From Streptomyces sp. NBC_00390 (GTDB lineage: Bacteria > Actinomycetota > Actinomycetes > Streptomycetales > Streptomycetaceae): DNA of 64,000 nt. The number at the start of each line of letters is the position of its first letter. Within the stretch, counting starts at the first letter, position 1. The position numbers and the translations under genes were made by a program. Where the stretch lies: the NCBI RefSeq assembly GCF_036057275.1, contig NZ_CP107945.1:6696001-6760000 (forward strand), in the 5' to 3' direction. Of the stretch, positions 8,309 through 15,887 are shown one piece after another. The notes under the pieces are model-generated. The model searched no databases. It saw nothing but the letters and a program-made list of their open reading frames with translations, and had not been told where the DNA came from.

Positions 8309-9109
8309 TCAGCCCTCCGCCCGGGTGATCAGCGCCGCCGCCCGCCGCGCCCGCCGCACGACGGCGTACCCCTTGGTGAGTGCCCGGTCCTTCGCGAAGG
8401 ACCGGGCGATGGCGCGCCCTTCGACCAGCCGCTCGAACTCCACTGCACCGGTCGTGCGCCGCACGGTGAGGCGCTGGAGGGCGTACGGCCCCTGACGGTG
8501 CGCCGCCGGCCTGTTGCCGACGGCCAGCGACTGCCGGAAGCCGGCCGCCCGTACGGCCCGGCGCACCCGCCGGTTCGAGTAGCCGAACGGATAGGCGAAC
8601 GAGACCGGCTCGGCCCCCAGCTCGTCCGCGACGATGTCCCGGCAGCGGGCCGTCTCGTACCGCAGCCGCTCGTCGGACAACTGGTCGAGCTGGGGATGGG
8701 TGTGGGTGTGGCCGCCGATCTCCACGCCCGCGGCGGCCAGTTCCCGCACCTGGTCCCAGTCGAGCATGGTGTCGAGCGAGCCGCCCTCGTCGTGGGCGCC
8801 GCGCAGCCACCCGGTCGATACGAACACGGTGGCCGCGAAGCCGTGCTCGGCGAGGACGGGGAGGGCGTGCCGGTGCACGCCCTCGTAGCCGTCGTCGAAG
8901 GTGATCAGCACGGGCCGGGACGGCAACGGCCGGCCGCCCGGCCGCCACGCGTCGCCGAGCTGCGCGGTCCTCAGGGGAGTGAACCCCTGCGTGCGGAGCA
9001 CCGCCATCTGCGCGGCGAAGGCGTCGGGACTCACCGACAGCCCGTGTGTGGCCGCGGCCGGCCGGTGGCTGACGGCGTGGTACATCAGGATCGGCACCGG
9101 CCCCTTCAT
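8309..9109 (-). CDS. Polysaccharide deacetylase (carbohydrate esterase 4)
   Basis: A 266-residue NodB-fold deacetylase. Motif 1 is PVLITFDDGYEG with D72 and D73 (catalytic base and metal ligand). Motif 2 is GGHTHTHP with H133 and H137 as metal ligands. SFAYPFGYSNRRVRRAVRAAGF is motif 3/4. There is no clear signal peptide; the chain starts MKGPVPILMYHAVS, directly in the catalytic fold, so it may act in the cytoplasm or on lipid-linked glycans. The C-terminal tail is very basic. ATG 9109 overlaps the stop of the upstream glycosyltransferase (ATGA). It is the third gene of an operon with two GT2 enzymes, suggesting N-deacetylation of an envelope polysaccharide or glycolipid. Confidence 0.9.
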   Translation of the reverse strand: MKGPVPILMYHAVSHRPAAATHGLSVSPDAFAAQMAVLRTQGFTPLRTAQLGDAWRPGGRPLPSRPVLITFDDGYEGVHRHALPVLAEHGFAATVFVSTGWLRGAHDEGGSLDTMLDWDQVRELAAAGVEIGGHTHTHPQLDQLSDERLRYETARCRDIVADELGAEPVSFAYPFGYSNRRVRRAVRAAGFRQSLAVGNRPAAHRQGPYALQRLTVRRTTGAVEFERLVEGRAIARSFAKDRALTKGYAVVRRARRAAALITRAEG

Positions 9110-10113
9110 GGTGCCGCTCCCTCGACCGGTCCCGACGAGAACGTCACCGCACCCGCGCGGGCCCGGACACTCCCCACCACATAGCCGCTCGCGGCCACCG
9201 CCACGCCCGCCACGATCGCGCCGGCCCGGCCCGCGCCGCCGCGCCGGCCCAGCAGCGCATCGCGCAGCCCGCGTGCGACACCGGCCGGCAGCACCCTGGT
9301 GGTGTAACGGCGTTCGGACTCGAGCCCCTTGCCGGCTCCGACGCTGTGCGCCACGAGCGCCTTGGACAGTCCTTCCGCGTACGTACGGGTACGGAAGTAG
9401 CCGAACCGCTCACGCCCGGCGGGGACCCGGTGGTGGATGACCGCCCGGTCGTCGATCAGCAGCACCGCGTCCGGTACGGCCCTGGCGAGCCGGATGCACA
9501 GCTCGGTCTCCTCGCAGCCCAGCGGCCGCTTGTCGCCGTCACGCCCGATGCCGGTGGCGAAGCCGCCCGCGGCGTCGAACGCGCTGCGTCGGAAGGAGGC
9601 GTTGCCGCCGAGGACGTTGCGCACCCTGACCCTGCCCGGCGGCAGGCCCCGGTAGGTGCACCCGACGACCCAGTCGAACTCCTCCGGGAACCAGGCGGGC
9701 CTGCCGCCCGACGCCCAGGCGGGCTCGGTCCGCCCGCCGACGGCCATCACCCGCCGGTCGGCGTATCCCGCGGCGAAGTACCGCAGCCAGTCGCGCTCGG
9801 CCACGGCGTCGTCGTCGAGGAAGGCCACGAACGCGCCGCGTGCCGCGGCGATTCCGGTGTTGCGTCCGGCGGACAGGCCGCGGGGGCCCGCATTGGCGAG
9901 CACCCGCACCTCCTGTCCCTCTTCCTTGTACTGGACGCGCAGCCGATCCAGCAGCGCCGGATTGTGGTCGACCACCAGCAGTGTCTCGAGAGCCGGCAGG
10001 GACTGGCGCCGCACCGAGTCGACGGCCGCGAGGATGTCCTCCCAGCGGTCCTCGGTGTAGACGCAGATCACCACGGAGAACCGTTCCCCCCAGGCCCGGT
10101 CCGCGTCCGTCAA
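9106..10113 (-). CDS. Glycosyltransferase family 2
   Basis: A 335-residue GT2 enzyme. Strand 1 is FSVVICVYTEDRWEDILAAV. The nucleotide-sugar site includes LSAGRNTGIAAARGAFVAFLDDDA, with the D-x-D-type DDD near residue 110. Acceptor-side motifs are NVLGGNASFRRSAFDAAGGF and GCEETELCIRL. Near the C-terminus is one possible membrane helix (AGAIVAGVAVAASGYVVGSV). I place the start at TTG 10113, which overlaps the stop of the upstream gene (TTGA) and has GGGGAGAGG five bases before it; no ATG or GTG lies between there and the first strand. It probably adds sugar to an envelope glycan together with its two operon partners. Confidence 0.88.
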   Translation of the reverse strand: MTDADRAWGERFSVVICVYTEDRWEDILAAVDSVRRQSLPALETLLVVDHNPALLDRLRVQYKEEGQEVRVLANAGPRGLSAGRNTGIAAARGAFVAFLDDDAVAERDWLRYFAAGYADRRVMAVGGRTEPAWASGGRPAWFPEEFDWVVGCTYRGLPPGRVRVRNVLGGNASFRRSAFDAAGGFATGIGRDGDKRPLGCEETELCIRLARAVPDAVLLIDDRAVIHHRVPAGRERFGYFRTRTYAEGLSKALVAHSVGAGKGLESERRYTTRVLPAGVARGLRDALLGRRGGAGRAGAIVAGVAVAASGYVVGSVRARAGAVTFSSGPVEGAAP

Positions 10114-10961
10114 GAGACCTCTCCCCGGGGAATGCTGACGCCCAGTGCCGAATGCCGGCGCGCGGCGGACGCTGTGCCCCGCCGGGCGCGCTTCGCTCGC
10201 TTCTCCTTGAGGATGACCCTCAGCACCCGCAGACCGTCCCGGACGGCGCGGAGATTGCTGACGCCGTGAATGCGCAGGTACTCGTGGCTCGGCACCTCCT
10301 GCACCCGCAGCCCTGCCTTGACCACGCGGATGTTCATCAGCGTCTCGATCTCGAATCCGGTGCAGTCGAGAGTGATCTTTTGCAGGCAGTGCGCCCAGAA
10401 GGCGTTGTAGCCGTAGCAGAGGTCGGTGTAGCGGGCGCCGAACTTGGCGTTGACGACGGCGCAGAGCGCTCTGTTGCCGAGTCTTCGGATGGCGGTCATG
10501 TCGTCGGTGCCGCCGCCGTTGGCGAACCGGGAGCCCTTGGCGAAGTCGGCTCCGGAGACCAGGGCGGAGACATAGGAGACGATCTCCGAACCGTCGGCGG
10601 AGCCGTCGGCGTCGACCATCACGATGATGTCCCCGGTGCAAGCGGCGAAGCCGCTGATGAGGGCGTCGCCCTTGCCCTTGCCGAGCTGCTGGACGACCTT
10701 GACGTCCGGCCACAGTTCGCGGGCGACCTCGACGGTGTCGTCGGTGGAGTTCCCGTCGACCAGAACGACTTCGTGGATCCAGTCGGGCAGGCTCTTGAAG
10801 ACGTACGGGAGATTCTCCGCCTCGTTCATGGCGGGGATCACCACGCTCACGGGCGGAGTGATCGCGAGGTGCGAGGAGATGGGCCGGTACCTGACGGATA
10901 TGCGGCCGATGTCGTTCACCGGATCTTGCCCCGGCGCCGCCGGGTGCAGGACTGAACTCAT
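10110..10961 (-). CDS. Glycosyltransferase family 2, DPM1-like
   Basis: A 283-residue GT2 protein resembling polyprenyl-phosphate glycosyltransferases. It has VSVVIPAMNEAENLPYVFKS, EVVLVDGNSTDDTVEVA and a DADGSADG metal/nucleotide site near residue 115. GNRALCAVVNAKFGARYTDLCYGYNAF is typical of dolichol-phosphate mannosyltransferase-type enzymes. No membrane segments are present. ATG 10961 is chosen over the upstream GTG 10982 because GGAGAGAGG stands about 9 bases before it. It is the first gene of the three-gene operon and may make a lipid-linked sugar that its partners extend or deacetylate. Confidence 0.88.
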   Translation of the reverse strand: MSSVLHPAAPGQDPVNDIGRISVRYRPISSHLAITPPVSVVIPAMNEAENLPYVFKSLPDWIHEVVLVDGNSTDDTVEVARELWPDVKVVQQLGKGKGDALISGFAACTGDIIVMVDADGSADGSEIVSYVSALVSGADFAKGSRFANGGGTDDMTAIRRLGNRALCAVVNAKFGARYTDLCYGYNAFWAHCLQKITLDCTGFEIETLMNIRVVKAGLRVQEVPSHEYLRIHGVSNLRAVRDGLRVLRVILKEKRAKRARRGTASAARRHSALGVSIPRGEVS

Positions 10962-11473
10962 GACTGTGTTCCCTCTCTCCACCGGTGGACCGCCCGCCCC
11001 CGGGCAGCCCGGATGAATGTCCGGTTCGAAAGGGGGGTTGTTGTCATCCGCCCATGCCGGAAGCGCTCTCCGTGCTGGTCGGACGAGTCGGCATCACTGG
11101 CCGCGCGGCACGCCTCGAATCGATCGGATCGAGCGCGGAACCGACACGGCACCCCCCTGCCGCACCCTGCTCCGGATCCATCGCGACGCTAACGCCCTCC
11201 CCTGAGCCGCTTTGCATGATGGACCGTTGCGGGTGGATGTATGACGGTATTGATGATGAGGACTGTATGGCAAGAGGTGGGCCATGACCCCGCTTTTTTG
11301 CTTTTTCATGATGATTGGGCGATCGCACGTGGAACATCCCGATCACTGTTTCTTGATCCCTTTTCTGCGCTGATCGATTGAATGACCAGTTCCGGATGAG
11401 TCCTCCCGCTCGGTCCGCCTGACGGTGCGACAGGTCGATCTCGGGAGATCCCGGGAAGATCCTCCCGAAAGTC
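10962..11473. other. Intergenic region with lowered GC content
   Basis: This gap between the divergent GT2 operon and the SGNH esterase gene holds no convincing gene. From about 11205 to 11400 the GC content falls to near 50 percent, with runs such as CTTTTTTGCTTTTTC at 11290-11304. A 23-codon frame (ATG 11216 to TGA 11287) is present without a Shine-Dalgarno sequence. It presumably carries the promoters of the two flanking units. Confidence 0.5.
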
Positions 11474-11480
11474 TTGGCAT

Positions 11481-11502
11481 GGACACTTCCACTGAAGTGT
11501 CC
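11481..11502. promoter_or_regulatory. Palindrome upstream of the SGNH esterase gene
   Basis: GGACACTTC and GAAGTGTCC are perfect 9-bp arms around CACT. The centre lies about 57 bp before the esterase ATG. TTGGCA at 11474 just precedes it, so it may be an operator over the promoter, or a hairpin in the leader. Confidence 0.5.
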
Positions 11503-11548
11503 TGACTGCTACCAAAGTTGTGGCAGAGATCCTGCTAAGGGAGGTTCC

Positions 11549-12358
11549 ATGAAACTGTCCCGAGCCGCGGCACTCTCATCGTCACTCCTCCTCGGCGTCG
11601 TTCTCACTCTCACCGGAGCGAGCACGGCGCAGGCCTCCTCCACCGCCCAAGCAGTGGACTACGTGGCCCTCGGCGACTCCTACTCCTCAGGTGTGGGAGC
11701 CGGCAGCTACGACAGCGCAAGCGGCAATTGCAAGCGCAGCACCAGGGCTTACCCGACGCTCTGGGCCAACACCCATTCACCCTCGTCGTTCTCGTTCACT
11801 GCTTGCTCAGGCGCTCGTACGAGTGATGTCACGGCGAGTCAGCTCGGTCCGCTCAACTCGGCGACCGACCTCGTCTCCATCACCATCGGCGGGAATGACG
11901 CGGGCTTCTCCGACGTCATGACCACGTGTGTCCTGCAGTCCGAATCGAGCTGTCTCAACCGGATCGCGCAGGCCCGTGCCTACGTCGACTCCACCCTGCC
12001 CGGCAGGCTCGACTCGGTGTACGGCGCCATCCGCACCAAAGCCCCCGCAGCCCAGGTCGTCGTCCTGGGTTACCCCCGCTTCTACAAGCTGGCCGGCAGC
12101 TGTGTGACCGGCCTGAGCGAGAACGAACGGTCGGCCATCAACGGCGCGGCCGACTACCTGAACGCGGCGATCGCGAAGCGCGCGGCCGATCACGGCTACG
12201 ACTTCGCGGATGTCGTCCCGGCCTTCACCGGGCACGAGATCTGCTCCGGCGCCGCTTGGCTGCACAGCGTCAACTGGCTCAACATCGGTGACTCCTACCA
12301 CCCGACGGCTTCCGGCCAGTCCGGCGGCTATCTCCCCGCGTTCACCGATCACGCCTGA
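11549..12358 (+). CDS. Secreted SGNH-hydrolase (lipase/esterase)
   Basis: A 269-residue secreted esterase. The signal peptide MKLSRAAALSSSLLLGVVLT continues to a likely cleavage after AQA/AQAS near residue 29. Block I GDSYSSG holds nucleophile S44; the oxyanion residues follow in block II and in GGNDAG (N116); block V is GDSYHPTASGQ with D248 and H251. Six cysteines (61, 86, 127, 135, 185, 232) would make three disulfides, as in Streptomyces SGNH lipases. ATG 11549 has GGGAGG 6 bases upstream; the longer frame from 11474 has no coding logic. It probably hydrolyses short or medium acyl esters outside the cell. Its 3' end overlaps the convergent kinase gene by 17 bp. Confidence 0.92.
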   Translation: MKLSRAAALSSSLLLGVVLTLTGASTAQASSTAQAVDYVALGDSYSSGVGAGSYDSASGNCKRSTRAYPTLWANTHSPSSFSFTACSGARTSDVTASQLGPLNSATDLVSITIGGNDAGFSDVMTTCVLQSESSCLNRIAQARAYVDSTLPGRLDSVYGAIRTKAPAAQVVVLGYPRFYKLAGSCVTGLSENERSAINGAADYLNAAIAKRAADHGYDFADVVPAFTGHEICSGAAWLHSVNWLNIGDSYHPTASGQSGGYLPAFTDHA

Positions 12359-14057
12359 ACGCGGCGCTCACCGCGCTCGCCGTACCGGCCGAAGAGGAGA
12401 CCTCGTCCGTCGGGGTCTCCTGATCGCATGTGACCGAGAAGTCGATCCAGTGCGAGCGCACCTCGACCGGACTCCGGATCTCCACCCGGATCCGGTCGTG
12501 GTGTGTCCCGCCCTGCTCGTAGGTCAGCTCGATGTGGTCGACCTGCTTCTGCTTCGGCCTCCCGGCCGCGAAGTCCAGCGTCCTCCAGCCGGAGCCGGAG
12601 CCGGAACCGTCGCCGTCGCCGTCGCCGTTCCTGGTCACCCAGCGGTAGTCGACACCCACCGGCGTGCGGGCGACAGTGATCGTCGCGCGGAAGGCCGGAG
12701 CCTGCGCTTCGGCAGGCGGGCAGGTGCCCGCGTAACTGTCCCTCACCCCCTGGACATGGACCTCGACGCTCTGAGGCGGGGTGTACGTACCGCCGTCACC
12801 GCCGCTGTCTCCGCCGTCGTCTCCGCCGTCGTCCGAGGTGCCGTCGTCCGTCGCGCCGCCTCCGGGCGCGGAGGCCGTACTGCCGGGGCTCGTGCTCGAA
12901 GTGCCCGGCGTAGAGGGTGTGCTGCTGCCCTTGTCCTTGCCGCCGCCCGGGTCCCTGTTGCTGTTGACCAGCGCCCAGGCGAGACCGCTGACCGCGAGCA
13001 GCAGCACAGCTACCCCGGCGATCAGCACCACCGCCGCGCGCCGCGCACGGTCGGGCGGCAGGCCGTTCGCGGCCGCGGGAGCTGCGCCGGACATGGGAGC
13101 TGTGGTGGACGCGGTGGCCGGACCGGGCACCGGTGCGGGCGTGCGCGACTGCGGATGCACCGCAGTCGTGGGGGAGCCGGCCGCCACGGTGGGGTGGTCG
13201 GCGCCGGGCGGCGGAGCCGTGCGGGGTGCGCCGCCCGCGGCCACGACCCGCAACTCCCGCTCGGCCTCCGCCGCCGAGAGCCGCTGCGCCGGGTCCTTGC
13301 GCAGCAGCCCCGCGATCACCGGCGTCAGCGGACCCGCACGGTGCGGCAGCGGAAGCTCCTCGTCCACGACGGCCCGCAGCGTGCTCAACGGGGTGTTCTG
13401 GCGGAACGGCGAGTTGCCCTCGACCGCGGCGTACAGCAGGACGCCGAGCGACCAGAGATCGGACTCGGGCCCCGGCGTACGTCCCAGCGCCCGTTCCGGG
13501 GCGAGGAATTCGGGAGAGCCGATCAGCTCGCCCGTCATGGTCAGGTTGGACGACCCTTCCACCGTCGCGATCCCGAAATCGGACAGCACCACGCGGCCGT
13601 CGTTGCCGATGAGTACGTTCCCGGGCTTCACATCCCGGTGCAGCACGCCCGCGTCGTGCGCGGCGCGCAGGGCAGCGAGGATCTCTGCGCCGATGCGCGC
13701 GGCGCGCGCCGGGGCGAGGGGGCCCTCGGCGTCAAGTACGTCGGAGAGGGCGAGTCCGCGCACCAGCTCCATCACGATCCAGGGGCGGCCGTCCTGGGTC
13801 GCCACGTCGTAGACGGTGACCACATTGCGGTGCGAGACGCGGGCCGCCGCCCAGGCCTCCCGTTCGAGGCGGGCATAGAGCCGGCGCTCGTCGTCGGTGC
13901 CGAGGGCGGCGGGGGCCCGGACCTCCTTGACCGCGACCTCGCGGCCCAGCAACTCGTCGCGGGCGCGCCACACCACTCCCATGCCGCCTTCGCCCAAGGG
14001 GCTCATGAGGCGGTAGCGACCTGCCAACAGCCGCTCGTCGCCGGGCACTTCGCTCAC
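12342..14057 (-). CDS. Membrane-anchored Ser/Thr protein kinase
   Basis: A 571-residue PknB-type kinase. The glycine loop is LGEGGMGVVW (21-30), the ATP lysine is K44 in VAVKEV, the catalytic loop HRDVKPGNVLI has D142, DFG is at 160-162 and the APE-like APERA follows. The kinase domain ends near residue 275. A linker rich in P, T and A leads to one transmembrane helix (VVLIAGVAVLLLAVSGLAWALV, near 345-366). A Ser/Thr/Gly/Asp-rich linker follows, then an extracytoplasmic domain with VRDSYAGTCPPAEAQAPAF and a VTCDQE end, so two cysteines may pair outside. There are no PASTA repeats. GTG 14057 is taken as start because it leads straight into DERLLAGRYRL. Confidence 0.9.
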   Translation of the reverse strand: MSEVPGDERLLAGRYRLMSPLGEGGMGVVWRARDELLGREVAVKEVRAPAALGTDDERRLYARLEREAWAAARVSHRNVVTVYDVATQDGRPWIVMELVRGLALSDVLDAEGPLAPARAARIGAEILAALRAAHDAGVLHRDVKPGNVLIGNDGRVVLSDFGIATVEGSSNLTMTGELIGSPEFLAPERALGRTPGPESDLWSLGVLLYAAVEGNSPFRQNTPLSTLRAVVDEELPLPHRAGPLTPVIAGLLRKDPAQRLSAAEAERELRVVAAGGAPRTAPPPGADHPTVAAGSPTTAVHPQSRTPAPVPGPATASTTAPMSGAAPAAANGLPPDRARRAAVVLIAGVAVLLLAVSGLAWALVNSNRDPGGGKDKGSSTPSTPGTSSTSPGSTASAPGGGATDDGTSDDGGDDGGDSGGDGGTYTPPQSVEVHVQGVRDSYAGTCPPAEAQAPAFRATITVARTPVGVDYRWVTRNGDGDGDGSGSGSGWRTLDFAAGRPKQKQVDHIELTYEQGGTHHDRIRVEIRSPVEVRSHWIDFSVTCDQETPTDEVSSSAGTASAVSAAFRRDR

Positions 14058-14099
14058 AGCGGGCCCCCATCGGTAGCAGAGCAGTGACTCCAAGCTAGC

Positions 14100-15887
14100 T
14101 CACGCAAGTGCTGTTGCCGCCCCCTTGAGCGCCAATCCGCATCCCAGCGCGAGGACCACGCAGGCGGTGCCCAGCGGGAGTGCACGCTGAGCGGCGGAGA
14201 CCAACCGCCATGTGGGGCGGCTGCGCCCGGCGAGCAGCCGGGTGGCGCGGGCGCCGAGCCGGACCGCGGCGAACCCGGCGGCGGCGAGAGTGAGGGCGAG
14301 CCCGAGACCGTACGCGACGACGAGCAGCAGGCCGAACCAGGCACGACCGAGCGCGGCGGCGCCGACGAGGACGACGACGGCGGACGGACTGGGGACGAGG
14401 CCGCCGGCGAAGCCGAGCAGAAGAGTGGACCGCAGCCCGAGGGAACGGTGGTCGTGGGTGTGGGTATGCCCGTGCGGGTGCGGGTGCGGGTGCGGGTGCG
14501 GGTGCGGGTGCGGGTGCGGGTGCGGGTGCGGATGGCTGTGGTTGTGCACGTGGCCGTCCCCGTTGCCGTGCTCGTCCCTCTTGCTGTGCCCGTGTCCGGC
14601 CTCCGGCATGTGCTCCGGTCCAGGGGCGGGACCGCCGACGGGACCCGTCTCCCAAAGGTGCGTCGGCTCATGGCCACCGTGTTCCGTGCCGTGGTCCTGT
14701 TCGCTGCCCGGTCCGTGTCCCTGCTGTGGCCCGTGGCCGTGCTGCTGTCCATACGTGTGCCCGTGCGCATGATCGTGTCCGCGGTTGCGCCACGCCCTCC
14801 GGACGAGTACCGCCCCCGCCCCGGCCACCAGGGCCCCGCTCGCGACGCCCAGCCACGCCACCACCGACGGTGCCGCCGCGGAGCCCACCGCGATCAGGGC
14901 GCCCAGTGCGAACACACCGAGCGTGTGCGTGATCGTCACCGAAGCGCCCAGGGAGAGGACATCGCGCAAGGAGTTCCTGCCGCCCGCCGCCGCGGCCGCG
15001 GCCATCACCGTCTTGCCGTGACCCGGTGCGAGGGCGTGCAGCGCGCCCAGCAGGACCGCGGTCGCCAGGGCAAGCGCGCCGGACCCCACGGTCAGATCGC
15101 GCCGGGACACCATCCCGGTCAGTGCCTGGGTCCAGCGGTCCGCCCCGCGCGGCAGCACGGAGGCCGGGGGCGCGGCCTCCTGGCGGTCCGCCTCCGCAGG
15201 TGCGCCGCCGGGGGTGACCGACAGCGCCGCCGTCGTGCGGTCCGGCGCCGACGAGAGCGGCCCGTTCGGATACACCGCCAGCCGGCGTGATGTCGACGCC
15301 TTCGGTACGTCCGACGACACGAGCGTCATCCGGTCTCCGCGGGCCGTGATCTCCCGCCAGCCCGGTCCCTGGCCGCTGCCCGCCGCCCGGAAGCCGATCG
15401 TGCGACGCCCGTCCGGCAGTGCGGCCGCCAGCCGGCACTCGACGCGGAGCGTCGGCAGACCGGCCTGCCCCGGTCGCACCTCGGCGCGGCTCGCGCCGGG
15501 CGTGAGCGCGACCGGACCGTGCCGCTCGACCGTGACCCGGCTGTCCCGGGCCGCGTCCCGGCAGCGCTGACCGGCCCATTCGGAGAGTTCCCCGGGGGAC
15601 ATCTCCCGGTCGCTGTTCCGGTCGATCCTGGTGCGAGCTTGAGCGGCGGGTATCTCCGCGAGGTCCTCGACATGGTCGACGCTCAGCCGTCCGGGTGCGA
15701 CGAGCAGTCCGTCGTAGCGGTTGACGGTGAAGTTCCCCAGTGGATGCGCGGCGGCCGTCCCCGCGGGCAGCAGCGCGAGCGCCGCACCGGCCACCAGGAC
15801 CGCCGCGCCGACGGCTGCCGTACGCCCCTTGATGCCGCCCTTGCTTCCTGTGCCGCCTCTGGTCGTCGTTCCGTCTGCGGTCTTCAT
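14100..15887 (-). CDS. NicO/RcnA-type nickel-cobalt transporter with His-rich loop
   Basis: A 595-residue membrane protein. A signal-like helix (about 20-45) is followed by AHPLGNFTVNRYDGLLV and an extracytoplasmic domain to about residue 250, including the calcium-type loop DRNSDREMSPGE. The transporter half has the NicO motif HALAPGHGKT near residue 285, three helices, a very long histidine loop (about 390-480) and the second motif with GLVPSPSAVVVLVGAAALGR. The His loop contains nine tandem HP dipeptides encoded by a hexanucleotide repeat. The probable role is export or import of Ni, Co or a similar metal. ATG 15887 overlaps the TPR gene stop (ATGA), so the two are coupled. Confidence 0.85.
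   Translation of the reverse strand: MKTADGTTTRGGTGSKGGIKGRTAAVGAAVLVAGAALALLPAGTAAAHPLGNFTVNRYDGLLVAPGRLSVDHVEDLAEIPAAQARTRIDRNSDREMSPGELSEWAGQRCRDAARDSRVTVERHGPVALTPGASRAEVRPGQAGLPTLRVECRLAAALPDGRRTIGFRAAGSGQGPGWREITARGDRMTLVSSDVPKASTSRRLAVYPNGPLSSAPDRTTAALSVTPGGAPAEADRQEAAPPASVLPRGADRWTQALTGMVSRRDLTVGSGALALATAVLLGALHALAPGHGKTVMAAAAAAGGRNSLRDVLSLGASVTITHTLGVFALGALIAVGSAAAPSVVAWLGVASGALVAGAGAVLVRRAWRNRGHDHAHGHTYGQQHGHGPQQGHGPGSEQDHGTEHGGHEPTHLWETGPVGGPAPGPEHMPEAGHGHSKRDEHGNGDGHVHNHSHPHPHPHPHPHPHPHPHPHPHGHTHTHDHRSLGLRSTLLLGFAGGLVPSPSAVVVLVGAAALGRAWFGLLLVVAYGLGLALTLAAAGFAAVRLGARATRLLAGRSRPTWRLVSAAQRALPLGTACVVLALGCGLALKGAATALA
14475..14528. repeat. Hexanucleotide tandem repeat in the transporter gene
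   Basis: Nine perfect copies of CGGGTG (plus strand), read on the coding strand as alternating His and Pro codons. Changes in copy number would keep the reading frame, so the loop length can vary between strains. Confidence 0.9.

Noticed and set aside
11044..11346. 100-codon minus-strand frame in the gap before the GT2 operon
   Set aside because: No ribosome site, poor codon pattern and no family resemblance.
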